NCBI GenBank assembly: GCA_012845835.1
Contig: JABAKD010000016.1
Location: forward strand, 10,599,007 to 10,663,006
Reading direction: 5' to 3'
From: Undaria pinnatifida
Taxonomy: Eukaryota; Sar; Phaeophyceae; Laminariales; Alariaceae
DNA: 64,000 bases
Shown: piece by piece, positions 44,915 to 57,308 of the stretch
How the letters are laid out: the number at the start of each line of letters is the position of its first letter
How positions within the stretch are numbered: the stretch's first letter is position 1
The notes under the pieces: generated by a model
What the model was told of the DNA's origin: nothing
Database searches by the model: none
Seen by the model: the letters and a program-made list of their open reading frames with translations, nothing else
Position numbers and translations under genes: made by a program

Positions 44915-45400
44915 TTCTACATCTTCTTACTTTAAGTATATTGGAATAGATGAGGCCTCCTGCCCCGAAGCAGGAGGGTCCCACCCGGGGTGTACCTCCG
45001 AGCTGAGCGCACAGCGCGGCAGTAATCTTGGAAATAAAATCGCGGGACAGAAGCTACTCAGCACGCGCAGGATATCTACGGTGGTCTGAGCTTGTTTCTG
45101 CTTCTTCTTGTCGTAGCCCGTTGGGTAGAGGTTCACGTCCATGATTGTAGTTCCGGTGCTGTTTCCCTGACAGGCTCAAAGAGGCCGGAACGAACAGCTT
45201 TGTCCCAACCTCGGATCAATTTGAAGACATCCCTAGTTGCTTCCGCACGGGGCTGAGTGTGGCAAGGCGCTCGCAGCCTTCTCCGGTCCGCAAAGGTTCC
45301 AAAACAAAAAACTACGGTTGTATTCTTCTACGGCTTCACTAGTAATTTAAAGAAATATTGGATTAGATGAGGCCTCGTTCCCCAGCCGGGGGGCCTGCCC
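44915..45400. repeat. Pair of diverged direct repeats
   Basis: TATTGGAATAGATGAGGCCT at 44939 and TATTGGATTAGATGAGGCCT at 45356 sit in matching contexts (TTCTAC, CTTC, A-rich, then CCCCGAAGC or CCCCAGCCG), about 415 bases apart. No LTR-type ends are visible. Confidence 0.5.
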
Positions 45401-46027
45401 ATACTTCCATAGTTTCTTGCGCTCTTCATCGGCTACCGGACTGGGGTCGTCGTCTCACCCAGAATTTAGTTGATTTTTTTACGAAATCGTGGCGTGCACG
45501 AAGCGAAGGGCCGGCGGGTGTGGCAAATCAACGCGGGTTAGCTTATTCTTGAGCGCGCTTAGAAGCACCGTCACTCGACAAGTGCTCTTTGTACGAGCAG
45601 CAATGTTCACCATAGGTATATATGGTACTACGGTACTGCTTGTTCCATGTTCCAACCACCCGCATGATATAATATCGTCACGGAGAAGGTGTTCTTGCAG
45701 GACGACGTCATCCCAAAACGCTATGTATATGCGCACGAGACCCGGCGCAAAGGCGCTCCCACCCGCGCCGGCGTCCCACGCAAGGGGTTTGCCACGGCAA
45801 CCGCCGGGGCGGGCATTGCATCGGGTCCCTAGACATGTTTGTCTAAAACGGAAATGTGAGCGAGGGGTGGAGAATCGCCCATGTGTCCACCCACCCGCGT
45901 TCGTCCGCGGAAAACTGTGGAATCAAGCTAAGAATGGGCCGCACTCAAGCTCATCTAGGTGCCGAAGCCATGCGCCGCGTACACCTACCGCGAATGTCAA
46001 TACAAGACAACTCTGGATGTCAATACG

Positions 46028-49000
46028 AAGCACAATGAGGGGGACAAAATCTTACAGCTGTGGAAGGAAATGCATCTGTTTATCAAGTGTATGGTGTAAG
46101 TCCTACAACCCGGAGAGGGCGGAGTTTTTAAGGGCGTGGGGGGCTGGGTATGAGCAAGAGGGAGCGGGGGGGGGGGGGCGGACGGGCGGGGCATCTCAAT
46201 CTGTGCGTGGAAACTATAAATCCTTTAAGGGGATAAATGTGACGGTTTTGGAAGGAATGCACCAGTTTATCATGTACATCCTGCTGCTAGCAATACAATC
46301 GGTGAGGAAAGGGCGGAGTGGGGGGGGGGGGGGGGGGATGGGGAATTTCCAACAGATTTACGCCGAGTAGATGTATATCTGTTAGGAGATTGCTATACGC
46401 GTGGTGCTAGGTCTAGGCGATGGTGCGGGTGGTGGGGAATGAGGGGGGGGGGGGGGATGAATTGGAGCTATGGCATGGGTGGCTAGAAAGGTAATGAGGT
46501 GATATCAACTGCCTGGTATTGTTTAGTACTCTCGCAGATTTTGATTTTAGGTGGGGGCGTTTGAACAAGAGGGAGCGGGGGGGGGAGGGGCAACTCAATC
46601 TGTGCGCGGAAACCATAAATCCTCTAAGGGGACATATCTGACGGTTGCGGAAGGAATGCATCAGTTTATCATGTGTATCCTGTACTCGTACAACCAGTGA
46701 GGAGAATGCGGAGTGTTCGAAGGGGGATTTCCAACAGCTTTAGGTCGCATGGATGTATATCAGCGAGGAGCTTGCTATACGCGTGGGTCTAAGTTCAGGC
46801 GATGGTGCGGGTGGTGGGAAAGGAGGGGGCGTTGTGGGGGGGGGGGGGGGGGGGGTGATATATATATATTGGAGCTACGGCACAGATGGTAAAGAAGGTA
46901 ATGAGGTGATATCAACTGCCTGGTAGTGTTTATTTCTCTGGCAGATTTCGATTTAGGGAGGGCGGCAGGAGACAACAAAACGAGGGCGCGGGGGGGGGAA
47001 ATCAAACACGTTCAGGTCGCATGAATGTGTACCTGGGGGGAACTTTACTAAACATGCTAAGTCTAGGCGATGGTTCAGGTGGTGGGGAAGGAGGGGGCGC
47101 GGGCGGGGGGGGGGGGAAATAAATGAATTGGAGCTACGGCATGGCTGGTTGGATAGGTAATGAGGTGATACCACCTCCTGCCTGGTATTGTTTATTATTA
47201 TAAAAATTAAAATACACTCCAGCTGTGAGATCGAATATTTTGTCGAAACTCATCTTTGCAAGCTGTGTGTGATAGTTCGATCGCGCGTATTACGGGTTGT
47301 GTGTCCTCATGAAGGATATAGGTCGGCGACTCCCCTTGGAACTACAGCAGTGTAGCTATCAGGGTCAACAGGGTGATGTTAGTCAGTCTGTGCGCGGAAA
47401 CTGTAAAACCTGTTTTTGAGGGGGGCAAGATCTGACAGCTGTGGAAGGAAATGCACCAGTTTATCAAGTGAATCCTGTAAGTCGAATAAGAGGTGAGGGG
47501 AGGGCGGAGCTTTTAAGGACGTGGGGGGGGGGGGGCGAAAAAGTCATGTCGCATAGACGTAGGGGTTTCCCATACGCATGGTGCCAGATCTAGGCGGTGG
47601 TGCGGGTGGTGGAGAAGGATGGGGCGGGGGGGGGCGAGGGGGGGGGGGGGGGGGGGGGAGGGTTTTCAAGAGGTTTAGGTCTCATATTATATAAAATACT
47701 CCAGCTGTGAGATCGAAGATTTGGTCGAAAATCATCTCTGCAAGCTTGTGTGTGATACTCCGATCGCGCGTACTACGTATACTCGTATATTATAAAAAAT
47801 GAAAATACACTCCAGCTGTGAGATCGAAGATTTCGTCGAAACTCATCTTTGCAAGCTGTGTGTGATACTCCGATCGCGCGTATTACGAGTTGTGTGTCCT
47901 CATTAAGGATATAGGTCGGCGACTCCCCTTACAACTACAGTGTAGCTATCAGGGTCAACAGGGTGATTTTAGTCAGTCTGTGCGCGGAAACTATAAAACC
48001 CGTTTCTGAGGGGGACAAAATCTGACAGCTGTGGATGGAAATGTATCCTTTTATCAAGTGAATCCTGTAAGTCGAATAACCGGTGAGGGGGGGGCGGAGT
48101 TTTTAAGGACGTGGGGGCCTGGTTTTGATCAAAAGCGAGCGGGGTTGGAGGGGGGGGGGGGGCGGACGGGCGGGCAATTTGTGCATGTAAGCTATAAATC
48201 CTTTCGAGGGGATAAATCTGACGGTTTTGGAAAAAAAAAAAAATGCACCAGTTTATCATGGGGGGGGGTTAGGGCCGGGGGTGGGCGTGTGGAGCAGCTC
48301 AATATGTGCGTGGAAACTATACATTATTTTGAGGGGATAAATTTGACGGTTTTGGAAATAATGCATCAGTTTATCATGTATATCCTGGGGTAAGTCGTAC
48401 AATCAGTGAGTAGAGGGAGGGTGGAGTGTTCGAGGGGGTGGGGTTGGGATGGGTTGGGGGGGGGGGGGGGGAGGTGGGGGGTGGGGGCGGGGGGGCGAGA
48501 GGGGGGGGGGGGGGGGGGGCGGGGGGGCGGGGAGGGGGGGGGGAGGGGAGGAAGGGTTTTAGGTGAGGGGTTTGTTATACGTGTGGTGCTAGGTCTAGGC
48601 GATGGTGCGGGTGATGGGGAAGAAGGGGGCGTTCGGGGTGGGGGGGGGGGAAAGCAGCGGCATGGATGGCTCTCGAAAGATAATGAGGTGATATCTTGTG
48701 CGTGAAGTGTTCATTAATCTGGCGGATTTCGATATTAGGTGGGGCGTTTGAGCAAGGGAGAGCGAGAGGGGGGGGGGGGGATTTTTAGGAGGTTTAGGTC
48801 ACAAATAATATTCAAATACACTTCGGCTGTGAGATCAAAGATATGTAGGGGCTTGTTATACGCGTGGTGCTAGGTCTATCTAGGCGATCGTGCAGGTGGT
48901 TGGAAAAGAGGGGGCGTTGGAGGTTTTTTTTTTTGGGTGGGGGGTATATATGTAGGGGCTTGCTATACGCGTCGTGTTAGGTCTAGGCGATCGTGCGGGT

Positions 49001-49225
49001 GGTGGGGTGGGAGTGGGCGTTGGGGGGCGGGGGGCGGGGGTAAATGACTAAAAGCTACGTCAAGGATGGCTAGAAAAATAGTGACGTGGTATCAATTGCG
49101 TAAAAGAGTTTACTACTCTGGTCGATTTCGATTGTGGGAGGGGCGCTTGAACAAAACAGTGTGGAGAAACTTCAATATGGACACTATAAACCCTTAAAGG
49201 AGACAAAACTGACGGTTGTTCATTA
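46028..49225 (+). repeat. G-rich dispersed repeat family, large compound copy C
   Basis: Left ends occur at 47196 and again at 47790, so at least two copies are joined. A string of body cassettes fills 46.0-47.2 kb and 48.2-49.2 kb. Each cassette has TGTGCGTGGAAACTATAAA-like sequence, GCATCAGTTTATCATGT, a G-run of up to 20 or more, TAGGTCTAGGCGATGGTGCG and GTGATATCAACTGC-like sequence. The block is about 3.2 kb and lacks conserved coding. Confidence 0.8.
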
Positions 49226-50112
49226 TTCTAGCAGATTTGATTTTTGGCGTGGTATACATTTTTTAGGTGCGGTATAGACTGTGTTATAGCTTCGTAGTGC
49301 GTTATCTTACATGGATCGCAAGATAGAACATTTCAATCGACAGGTGCAACCATATAGCCACCATAATTTTTGCCGTGCCGATGTGGGGCTCCGAGGTCGC
49401 TAATTAAGACAGATACATATTATTGCAAAATACAACAATCGAGGTGATGTGGTCATGCAATGTCATCACCATTGAGCACGAGGGGGGGAAGTGCAAATCG
49501 CCAGTGTTTTGAAAGGAACGCTTGGTGCACCCGCGCTCAATTACGTTACATCGTTTGGCATATTCTACTTCGTTTGGCAGACGTTGGGAAGCGATCATGC
49601 AGACGCTAGGTACGAAATACTCTACGTAACAGGTTGGTGTGTAGTCTACCGCAATTTTAACATATCTGCCTGTACTTCCATTTCAAACTATTTTTAGCTA
49701 ATAATGTACGATTTTACACCCTGTATTTTCGATGTCGTCGAAGATGTTGTGGTCCTCCTGTAGACGCCGCGTCCACGTCTGACGCTCGTGTTAGTGGTGC
49801 TCACGAAAACATGCCCTTGAGCGTGTAGTGGATGATCGCTGAGTGGTGTGCCTTTCCTATAAATCACACCATAGTCTATAAATGATGCATCGCAACTACT
49901 GCTGCAGGTATTGAGGCCGCGCCTCATTATCACCAATTACCTGTATATACGTGCACCGACATTCGACTGCCGCTATATTCTCTCCCTTGTTGCTTTTCTG
50001 TTCCCCATAAAAGCGAGGAGGATTTTCAACGTTTCGACGAAGTTCTCGACGGCATGTTTTTCCAATTTTCAAAGACGACAGCTGCGGGTTCGACCAGTTG
50101 AGTGATCAATAG
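49226..50112. other. Unannotated stretch
   Basis: It contains only a short match to the left end of the G-rich family near 50055-50100. No gene was recognised. Confidence 0.4.
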
Positions 50113-50376
50113 ACTGATTCTACGATAGCCACCCCTCAAAACCAGCGATTTTCTTCAACAACAAACGTTTCGTTGCTGCTCGATACGAGGAAGGATGCTA
50201 TGAAAAGAACATCTTCACATTTTTTTCTTGTTTGTGAAGGGCTATCGAAAGATATGACGTTGGGGTGGCAATGGGCACCTTGTTTCAGGAGGTAGGTACG
50301 GCCGTGGGCTGCTTTCAAAACCGACGATTTTGTTAAAGGAAAGTTCGGGAGGCTACCGCAGAACGACTCGATACTG
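50113..50376 (+). repeat. Diverged direct repeat, copy 1 of 2
   Basis: It starts GACTGATTCTACGATAGCCA and ends GGCTACCGCAGAACGACTC. It matches 52883-53130 over about 250 bases at moderate identity. Short translated blocks are alike in both (RFVAARYEEG against RFMAARHNEG; DDFVKGKFGRLP against SDFVKEKLGGLP), suggesting a decayed mobile-element gene of unknown kind. Confidence 0.55.
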
Positions 50377-50409
50377 TTCGACAGCCTGCGCGATACTTCT
50401 AGGGCTGCG

Positions 50410-50505
50410 CGACTGCGAAAATGGGCCGGTCAACAAAATACTTTGAACCATTCGGTCGAAAATGGGCCGGACAACAAAATACTTCGAACCATTCGGTCGG
50501 TCGTA
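50410..50505. repeat. 41-base tandem duplication
   Basis: AAAATGGGCCGGTCAACAAA then ATACTTTGAACCATTCGGTC occurs twice in direct succession with two differences. Confidence 0.8.
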
Positions 50506-50979
50506 CTCACGTCTGACGTTTTCAACTTTTTTTTCAATAATTAATACAGTAAAAAGAAACTTCGACGCGGTGCAATCACTTGGTGCGGGCAACACGGCAA
50601 CACGACCACACGGTACAACCACGCGACACACAAGATTGCCGCTCACCCTGCTTCAACTCCTGCTGCAAGTACGTCCAGCAGTAGGCCCCGACGTCTTGGG
50701 TCCGATTGCTGGGGGAAACAGCGGTGGAGGCAACATGCACAGTAGTAGTAGTATTATTAGTATTAGTAGTTCACGCAGAAAATGAGAAAATGAATGAGTG
50801 CGGCGCAATTATTTAAAAAAAAATGTATGCGGCGCAATTATTTTAATGGCCAATGGGGTTCGCAGCCAACATGCCAGGAATCAGGAGGAGTCAATGAGCT
50901 TCAAAATAGGCTTGTGACCTGCGACCGACGGCTGCCTAGACATTGTATATACTGGTGTTATTATAGGGCTTCCTAGGCG

Positions 50980-51130
50980 TGTGACTGACCCCGGCCAAAC
51001 TGCGGCTCCCTGACGTCTTTGACCATTCTGTGACGGACGGCTGGTTGGGCGAAGTACGCTGGTGGTGTATGTAGTGTGCGACTGACCCCGACCAAACTGC
51101 GGCCTCCTGACGTCTTTGGTCATTTTGCGA
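50980..51130. repeat. Direct repeat, about 90-base period
   Basis: GTGTGACTGACCCCGGCCAA then ACTGCGGCTCCCTGACGTCT recurs as GTGCGACTGACCCCGACCAA then ACTGCGGCCTCCTGACGTCT. Confidence 0.7.
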
Positions 51131-52882
51131 TGAGCTCGTGTAATACGCGAATATTACAAACTCAATGGGATGAATGAATTTCGGAGCCTGGTTTCCCCCA
51201 TACGAGAGAGGCACACCCAGCGAAAAAGACGGCTTTGAGAAAATATCGTCGACATGCTTCCATAGATAAGGCGCCCGGCGTTCGCGTTGTCCCCGTTTCG
51301 GACAAAGTGTAGTCTAAGCATTCTATTAATAGTCTAGTATCATAACATGACATTCTCGGCATAATATTTGATTCGTTCTTCATCGATCGGGGACAGAGGC
51401 AGGCAGCTACGTAGCCCTACCGTCTCGTATCCTACCATACGTAACGCAGTACTGTATCTTGGCTGTTGCTCTGGTGGATTAGCGTAGGCTGTCTGCGGCG
51501 AAGGCGAGAAAGAGGCACGCAGTAAACGATGGCAATTATGGCATACTGTACGGCACAAACAAACGCAATTTTTTCGTATCATTTCAATGCGGTTCAAACT
51601 CCTGGTACACTTTTTCCAAGTAGTTTATCACCCAAAACGAGGATACAATTCCAAAGGCCGTCTCATCACGGTCGATTGTTTGTTTTTAGGCCTCTAGACT
51701 CGCTGTTCACCGCGCCATATCAAAACGACAAAACGCGCCCCAAACTTTTATCACAACCCGGTATTTCGCTGCTGCACGGACGACTTTGGTAGCTGGAAAG
51801 CAGCATATCCCCTCCGCGGTACAGCTTAGAACCTGCGTTCTTAGCGTGGATTCGGCACGAGGCTACCACAAACACTTGTCGGGCGAATTGATGAAACTAA
51901 AACAAACGTAAACGAGATGGTCAAGATGTGCTGCGGTGTTCTAAACACGAGCACAACACGGGCCCACATCCCTGGGGCTACAGGACGCGACATCCCTACG
52001 TACACACCAGGTACGTACGTCTGTAGACTATGTATCTACCTTCTCCACACCGCTGCGCCACTCCACATTCGAGGCTACACAGAGACTCGCCGTCACGGTC
52101 TTACAAAAACGAACTCGAACAAGTGATTGCCCCAGCATGCTTAGGTTATGAAATCGGAAACGATTTCTGCCGTGTCTTCAAACGAGCGGCCATCATCGAC
52201 ACGGCCCCACGTTGCAGGGCGCGAACGCACTATTAATACCAACTACTACAGTATACAGAGCATATACGCCTCCTCACCTTGCCATCTGATTCATGGCGAA
52301 GTGGCTCGCGGGAGTTGTCGGATCGGTTCATGGCAGTAGGCGAGTGAGGTTGAGAACGTGTCGCCATACAGCCAAAAGGTCGATGTCGTGCCGGGATCCT
52401 CCTATTATAGTGGTCTTGGTAGCAGTTGTAGCACGGCAGTAGATGAACGATGGAGGATATCTCGTAGAGCTGTTCCTAGAGTCTCAGAGGCGTGTCGGGT
52501 CGCTACCTCTCGCGTTCGGCGCAGGTAGATAGTTTACGGGGTCAGTCTTGTCTATGAGAAAGCAACTGCGACGTGGTGGGGAGGGAGCAGCGAAATAATA
52601 CAAAATACATAAAATGAGGCGTTGTTCGACCGAATGCACCCTCCCCTTCCTTGACGGTTAAACCGAGAAACGAAAATCGAGACGCATCGGTTGTGACGCC
52701 CCAGCGATGTGTAGTGGTATCACTGCAGCAGTTCTTCATTTTTTCAGTACGTCGCACCCACCTTTTCTATAAAACTCCAGGTGAGCCTTGTCATTGCTGT
52801 TCTATCGATCGAACGGGCAACGCACGTAAAAGAGTTCTTATACTGCACATGGTCCAGCGCGAGGTGGATTGAGTATTCTTGA
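51131..52882. other. Unannotated stretch
   Basis: It contains short open frames without splice or family support. I see no RNA gene or clear repeat. Confidence 0.4.
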
Positions 52883-53130
52883 CTGATTCTACGACAGCCC
52901 ACCCCCAAAACCAGCTATTTTGTTTAACGAACGTTTCATGGCAGCTCGACATAATGAAGGATACTATTGCAAAAAGGCATTCATACATGTTCTTGTGTGC
53001 AAAGGTCTAACGATCGACGACGTCCGGGTGTCGAGGCACACCGTGTTTCAGAAGATACGGCCGGGAGCTGTTTTTGAAAGCAGCGATTTCGTTAAAGAAA
53101 AGTTGGGGGGGCTACCGTAGAACGACTCTC
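52883..53130 (+). repeat. Diverged direct repeat, copy 2 of 2
   Basis: It starts GACTGATTCTACGACAGCCC and ends GGCTACCGTAGAACGACTC. The plus-strand frame NERFMAARHNEGYYCKKAF through SSDFVKEKLGGLP is open for about 65 codons and ends in a stop. The family is not recognised. Confidence 0.55.
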
Positions 53131-53382
53131 TTGCGGATCCTTGCTCTTCTGCTACAGTCACCAGCGCTTTCCTTGCTTGAAAGCCCCGTTACATCAACTG
53201 TCCCAGCATGTTGTTGTTATATCCATCGCATTTCAGTGCATTGGTCGTACCTTTCGATCGCTATCAATATGGTGTCTGGACAATCGATACTCACGATGCA
53301 TGCCATGATATACATTACGCGGTAATTGGTCGCTACTACTATATACTTGGTAGGTGAAGGCTAGTCTAAATGGTTTTGTAGT

Positions 53383-53460
53383 GTCCCTCTGCATCTCTTG
53401 CTAGCACTCCCGCCTCCTGGTTTCGCCCATTAGAGGACACTACGTTTTGAAAAGCCCTCA
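53383..53460. repeat. Short inverted repeat (possible tiny MITE)
   Basis: TGTAGTGTCCCTCT and the inverted AGAGGACACTACG enclose about 50 bases. No target duplication was recognised. Confidence 0.4.
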
Positions 53461-55059
53461 AGAATTCCCCATCGTACGCACAACGTACCATTCCAAGATG
53501 CGCAAAGTGTCTTTTTCATAGTGCCCCACCCATGCGAACGTCGGGAGGGTTGCATGCGCAAAGCTCTACATTCATTAGTATAGGAGCAAGACGCATGTAT
53601 ATATTATGAAAACTCCAAGCTATTCTTGATTCTGCTGCTTAGTCAGACTTCCGGAAGGAACGTTTGCTTGTGACTCAACAGTCTCCCGTCAACCAACCTT
53701 AAATACCCTAGCTGCAATACCTACAATGTTAACCGTGTACTGAGGTGGTTGCAATTATTGTGGCAGTGTTAATCGAAAAATCCCATCACATAATAAAGTT
53801 TCCTGTCTGTCGCGGCGTGAGTTATTGTTTCGTTCCGTTTTTGCTTGGAGTTTCGATTGCTTCTCCTTTCGTTGTACTCTTGGTCGGTTTTGGGTGCTAA
53901 ATTTCAAAGTAGACTGAACTTGATGATGCCCGCTCCAGTAAATTGTGCAATACTAAATGTGATAGGTGGACTCACGAGAGGCACCTCAAGCTGGTAATAT
54001 ATGCGGCGGGGTTTGATACCACGAGAGAGGGAGGCAGGGAGGCCGGGAGGGGGGAAGAGGGTCGGGAGGGGCGAACCCGGAAAAGGTAGGAGCGAACTTT
54101 GACGTAGAAAACTTGTGTCCAGATCCTTTTCTTTGTTTCGTCCTACATGACGAAGGCGGGGTGTTCAATACTCCCGACTGTGATCGACCATCTCTTAGTA
54201 AATAATGAACAGAAAAGAGTGAAACACACAGCTATGTAGGACCAGCAGCCACGTACTGTAAGAACGAACTATCAATAATACTGTTTGCAGTTTTATGTAT
54301 GGGGGATATCGTACTCTCCGCAACGTTCACACCTTTGATTAACTTTCAACGCTCCTTCAGTAGTAACAAGTGATATCAGTATGTACCAGCGCGTCAGACT
54401 TTTATATTTTTGCGCGATGCCCTAAAACAGGCCTCTCCTTGTTGAGGTGGCCGCACGATGGACCGCTGCCTTTTTGCCTTCGTCGCGTTCAACGATTATA
54501 TCTGAAGGTACTCGTACAAGCATGCACCCATACCTGATGAAGTTCGCGTCAGAAGTTCGCACACATACTACGTAAATGAATGGTAAGACAGTCGTGAAGC
54601 GAAAATTCACGATGACACAGGTTGACAATGAAGAATCCTACCATGCCGACGCGTACGCTATCTTTCTGGTTCCACCGAAAGTGTTTTCACCGCGAAAAGG
54701 CAATTTGTCTCAGTGAATATATTCCAATGGGCCCTGCAAGAAGAGCATTTCCCACCTGATCACGGTGACCGTCCCAGCTCGCGATGTCGCGCCGGGTGAA
54801 TCGACACCGCTTTCTCTAAGAGCCCGTCAGGTCGCCGGAGGTAGAAGGGATGACTCTTGAGGGCTACCGTCGAGGGCGTGGGAGTTGAACCTAGATGTGG
54901 AGCGGGATGCACGATGGTTTAGGCAGAACAATGTGTCACACAAACCTATGAAATAATGGTAACGGCATGGATGATTACGGGGTATGAGGTAGAGCTGGGC
55001 GATATCAGTATTTTGGTGTTTCTATTGGAATCTTGTTCCGTCGTTAATGGAAATGTCAC
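53461..55059. other. Unannotated stretch
   Basis: I recognise nothing here beyond a G-rich segment at 54020-54080. Confidence 0.4.
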
Positions 55060-55670
55060 GAGACGCCAAAACTAACCTCGCGGGAGACCAAAATGTTACC
55101 CACGCGAGTCCCATGGGAGCACTATCATCCCATCAAAACTCATGGGAGATACCCATGGATGTCTCAAAGGATTCGCACGGAGGCTCCATGCCAGTCCCGC
55201 ACTAAACTCAAATGAATTTCAGCGATGAAGTCCCGTGCGAGCACCATGATCCCGTGGAGGTCCCGAGGGAACCCCGTGGGAGACCCACTGGAGCCCCATG
55301 GCAGACCAGTGGGATACCCATGGTCCCATAGGAGTACTTAGGCGACACTATGGCCCAATGAACGTCCCATGGGAGTCCCATCGGACACAGTGGGGAGTTC
55401 CATGAGGGTCACATAGCATTCCCATGGGTTTATGCTTCTAGTGCTGGCTCAATGGACCCCCATGTCCCCATGTGATAGCAATGCCCCCGTGCGACTCCCA
55501 TGGAACTCCAGTAGGTTTACGGTGTTGACCAATGGGTCTCCCATGGGTCGTTTATAAAGCTCCTCCTATAGGCTTCAAGTGTCCCGATAGGCTTTCCATG
55601 GGTCTCCCGTGCTTTTATACTGCTAGTCCATGGGTCTCTCATGGGCCTGCCATGGGGATCTCAAGTACAT
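55060..55670. repeat. Long degenerate CCCATGGGAG array
   Basis: About 600 bases consist of irregular units such as GTCCCATGGGAGCAC, ACTCATGGGAGATACCCATG and AGTCCCATCGGACAC, with the self-complementary core CCCATGGG. Small open frames (for example 55532-55723) are artefacts. Confidence 0.75.
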
Positions 55671-56142
55671 GTGAAATTAATAGGTGGATGACACAGAGTG
55701 CCCCCTGCAGGTCTGCCAATTGAGCAGGTCCTCGGAGAGTACTCACTTTCGTTCCTTCGTAGAGATGTAGCTTTATTCATTTCCACCAGAGTCCGGGATA
55801 GCTTCTGAGATCGGAGGCGCGTGCCTCCGATCTAATTCCTAACTTCCCCGAATATAAACCGCCAACCTTATCATACGAAACCCATCCAAATGATCTCAAA
55901 TTGGATACCTACAGGCCTTTCGAGGCCGTATCTTAACACTAGCCCACCCTGATGAGTCGCATATGCAGAAATATGGGAGATTCGGGGAAACTCCGGTTCT
56001 ACGAACTAGACCATGAGTCGAAGATGCGGCTCCTCAAACCCCACTCCCACACCTCTAACCGTCTGGCTATGGAGCCAGGAACACGCGAAGAAAAGCAGTA
56101 GAAAGAAACGCAGACCCTACAGCAAGGCAATAGTCACCCATC

Positions 56143-56240
56143 AAAAACCTGCCGCATGCCGCCGGCGTGGCGGGGGGGGCAGAAAAGGCTCTAGAACCTG
56201 CCGCATGCCGCCGGTGTGGCGGGGGGGGCAGGAAAGGCTC
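56143..56240. repeat. 48-base direct duplication
   Basis: Two adjacent units begin ACCTGCCGCATGCCGCCGG and continue through GTGGCGGGGGGGGCAG and AAAGGCTCTA, differing at two or three positions. The copies are nearly identical, so the duplication looks recent. The unit lies just beyond the retroelement's coding end and could be part of its untranslated region or LTR. Confidence 0.7.
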
Positions 56241-56879
56241 TACGGTAAACCAACCACAGAAAAGGTACTATGGCGAGGCGAGCCCTCGTCGATATGGAGG
56301 GGAACACAGGCGCTAACACAAGGGAGAAGTCATGCGAAAAAACCTCCCGCGGGCCATCGGCAAGGCGGGGGGTTAGACGAGGAAACGACGAATGCCCGGG
56401 ATGGAAGGTGTCAACACCTACAGCCCCGCTAGGGGAGGAAGTGTTTAGACGAAAAAAAAACAAAGCAAAACAAATACAACACACAAAACATAAAAGATGA
56501 CACACAGACCCGTACACTGGTCGCCCCCCGGCTCTGGGCTGAGGAGGGCGTCGGCAGGGCGAAATTGAACAATGACTAAAAGGCGACAGCCCTGCGCCTC
56601 AGATAGCGGCGTTTTACCCGAACCCTGACCCGGCACTGAGCAGGGGGTTCGGCAGGACAGAAAACAAAAATGGAAAGAACCGCCCCAAAACTCGATGAAG
56701 ACCCTCAGGACACTACGAACGACCCAAAGACAAAGACACAAAACTCATACCTCAAAAAAATGAAGAACTATCGAGAAGCGGTGGTGGCTTGGAAGTCAAC
56801 TGGCCACGGCCGCGCCTCGAGATTCGTCTACGTTACGTTGGATTCCCGGAGGAAACGCACTGGCGATGTGAACTTGCAA

Positions 56880-57275
56880 GCACCAAGAGCCTCGTACGGC
56901 TCCCGTTGAAGTCGTGTAGCGCGCCGGGGGAAGAGGGAGTTTAATCGGTCCCGGGTCGTCCAGAAAGCGGACCAGGTATACCTTGTCCTCGGTAGTGCTC
57001 GCGCTGATTTTTCCTAGCCACCATTAACCACCGTCTCCCTTGTACCAAAAGTGGGCTCCCTTAGGAAGTACTGTGTCGTGGTAGTGACGGAGCCAATCGG
57101 TGCGGGGAACACAGGCGTAGCCCGGCGCTAGGAAACGTTCCCCGTTGTTGCGGGAGAGCCCACGCTGTGCCGCCCCGATCCGCATTCGGCGGTAAAGGCG
57201 GTTGGTTTGGCGGTGCTGGTCCGGGGTTCCGGCCCAATAACGCAAGATGTGGGAGCGGGAGAGGTGAAGGTCCAT
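56880..57275 (-). pseudogene. C-terminal module of the retroelement polyprotein (Tudor/chromo-like)
   Basis: Downstream of the integrase the minus strand encodes FWYKGDGG followed by a GKISASTTEDK segment, then VYLVRFLDDPGPIKLPLPP and SWCLQVH. This small beta-rich pattern looks like the chromatin-reader modules attached to gypsy integrases. It probably targets insertion sites; that is inference. The module is broken at least once. Nothing coding follows toward 56.5 kb. Confidence 0.5.
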
Positions 57276-57308
57276 TTCCCGCTCCCAGGACGGTTCGGGG
57301 AGTCCCGC

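Noticed and set aside
45489-46370. 293-codon plus-strand open frame
   Set aside because: Its second half runs through the G-rich repeat family and the first half has no family features or convincing composition. Treated as chance.
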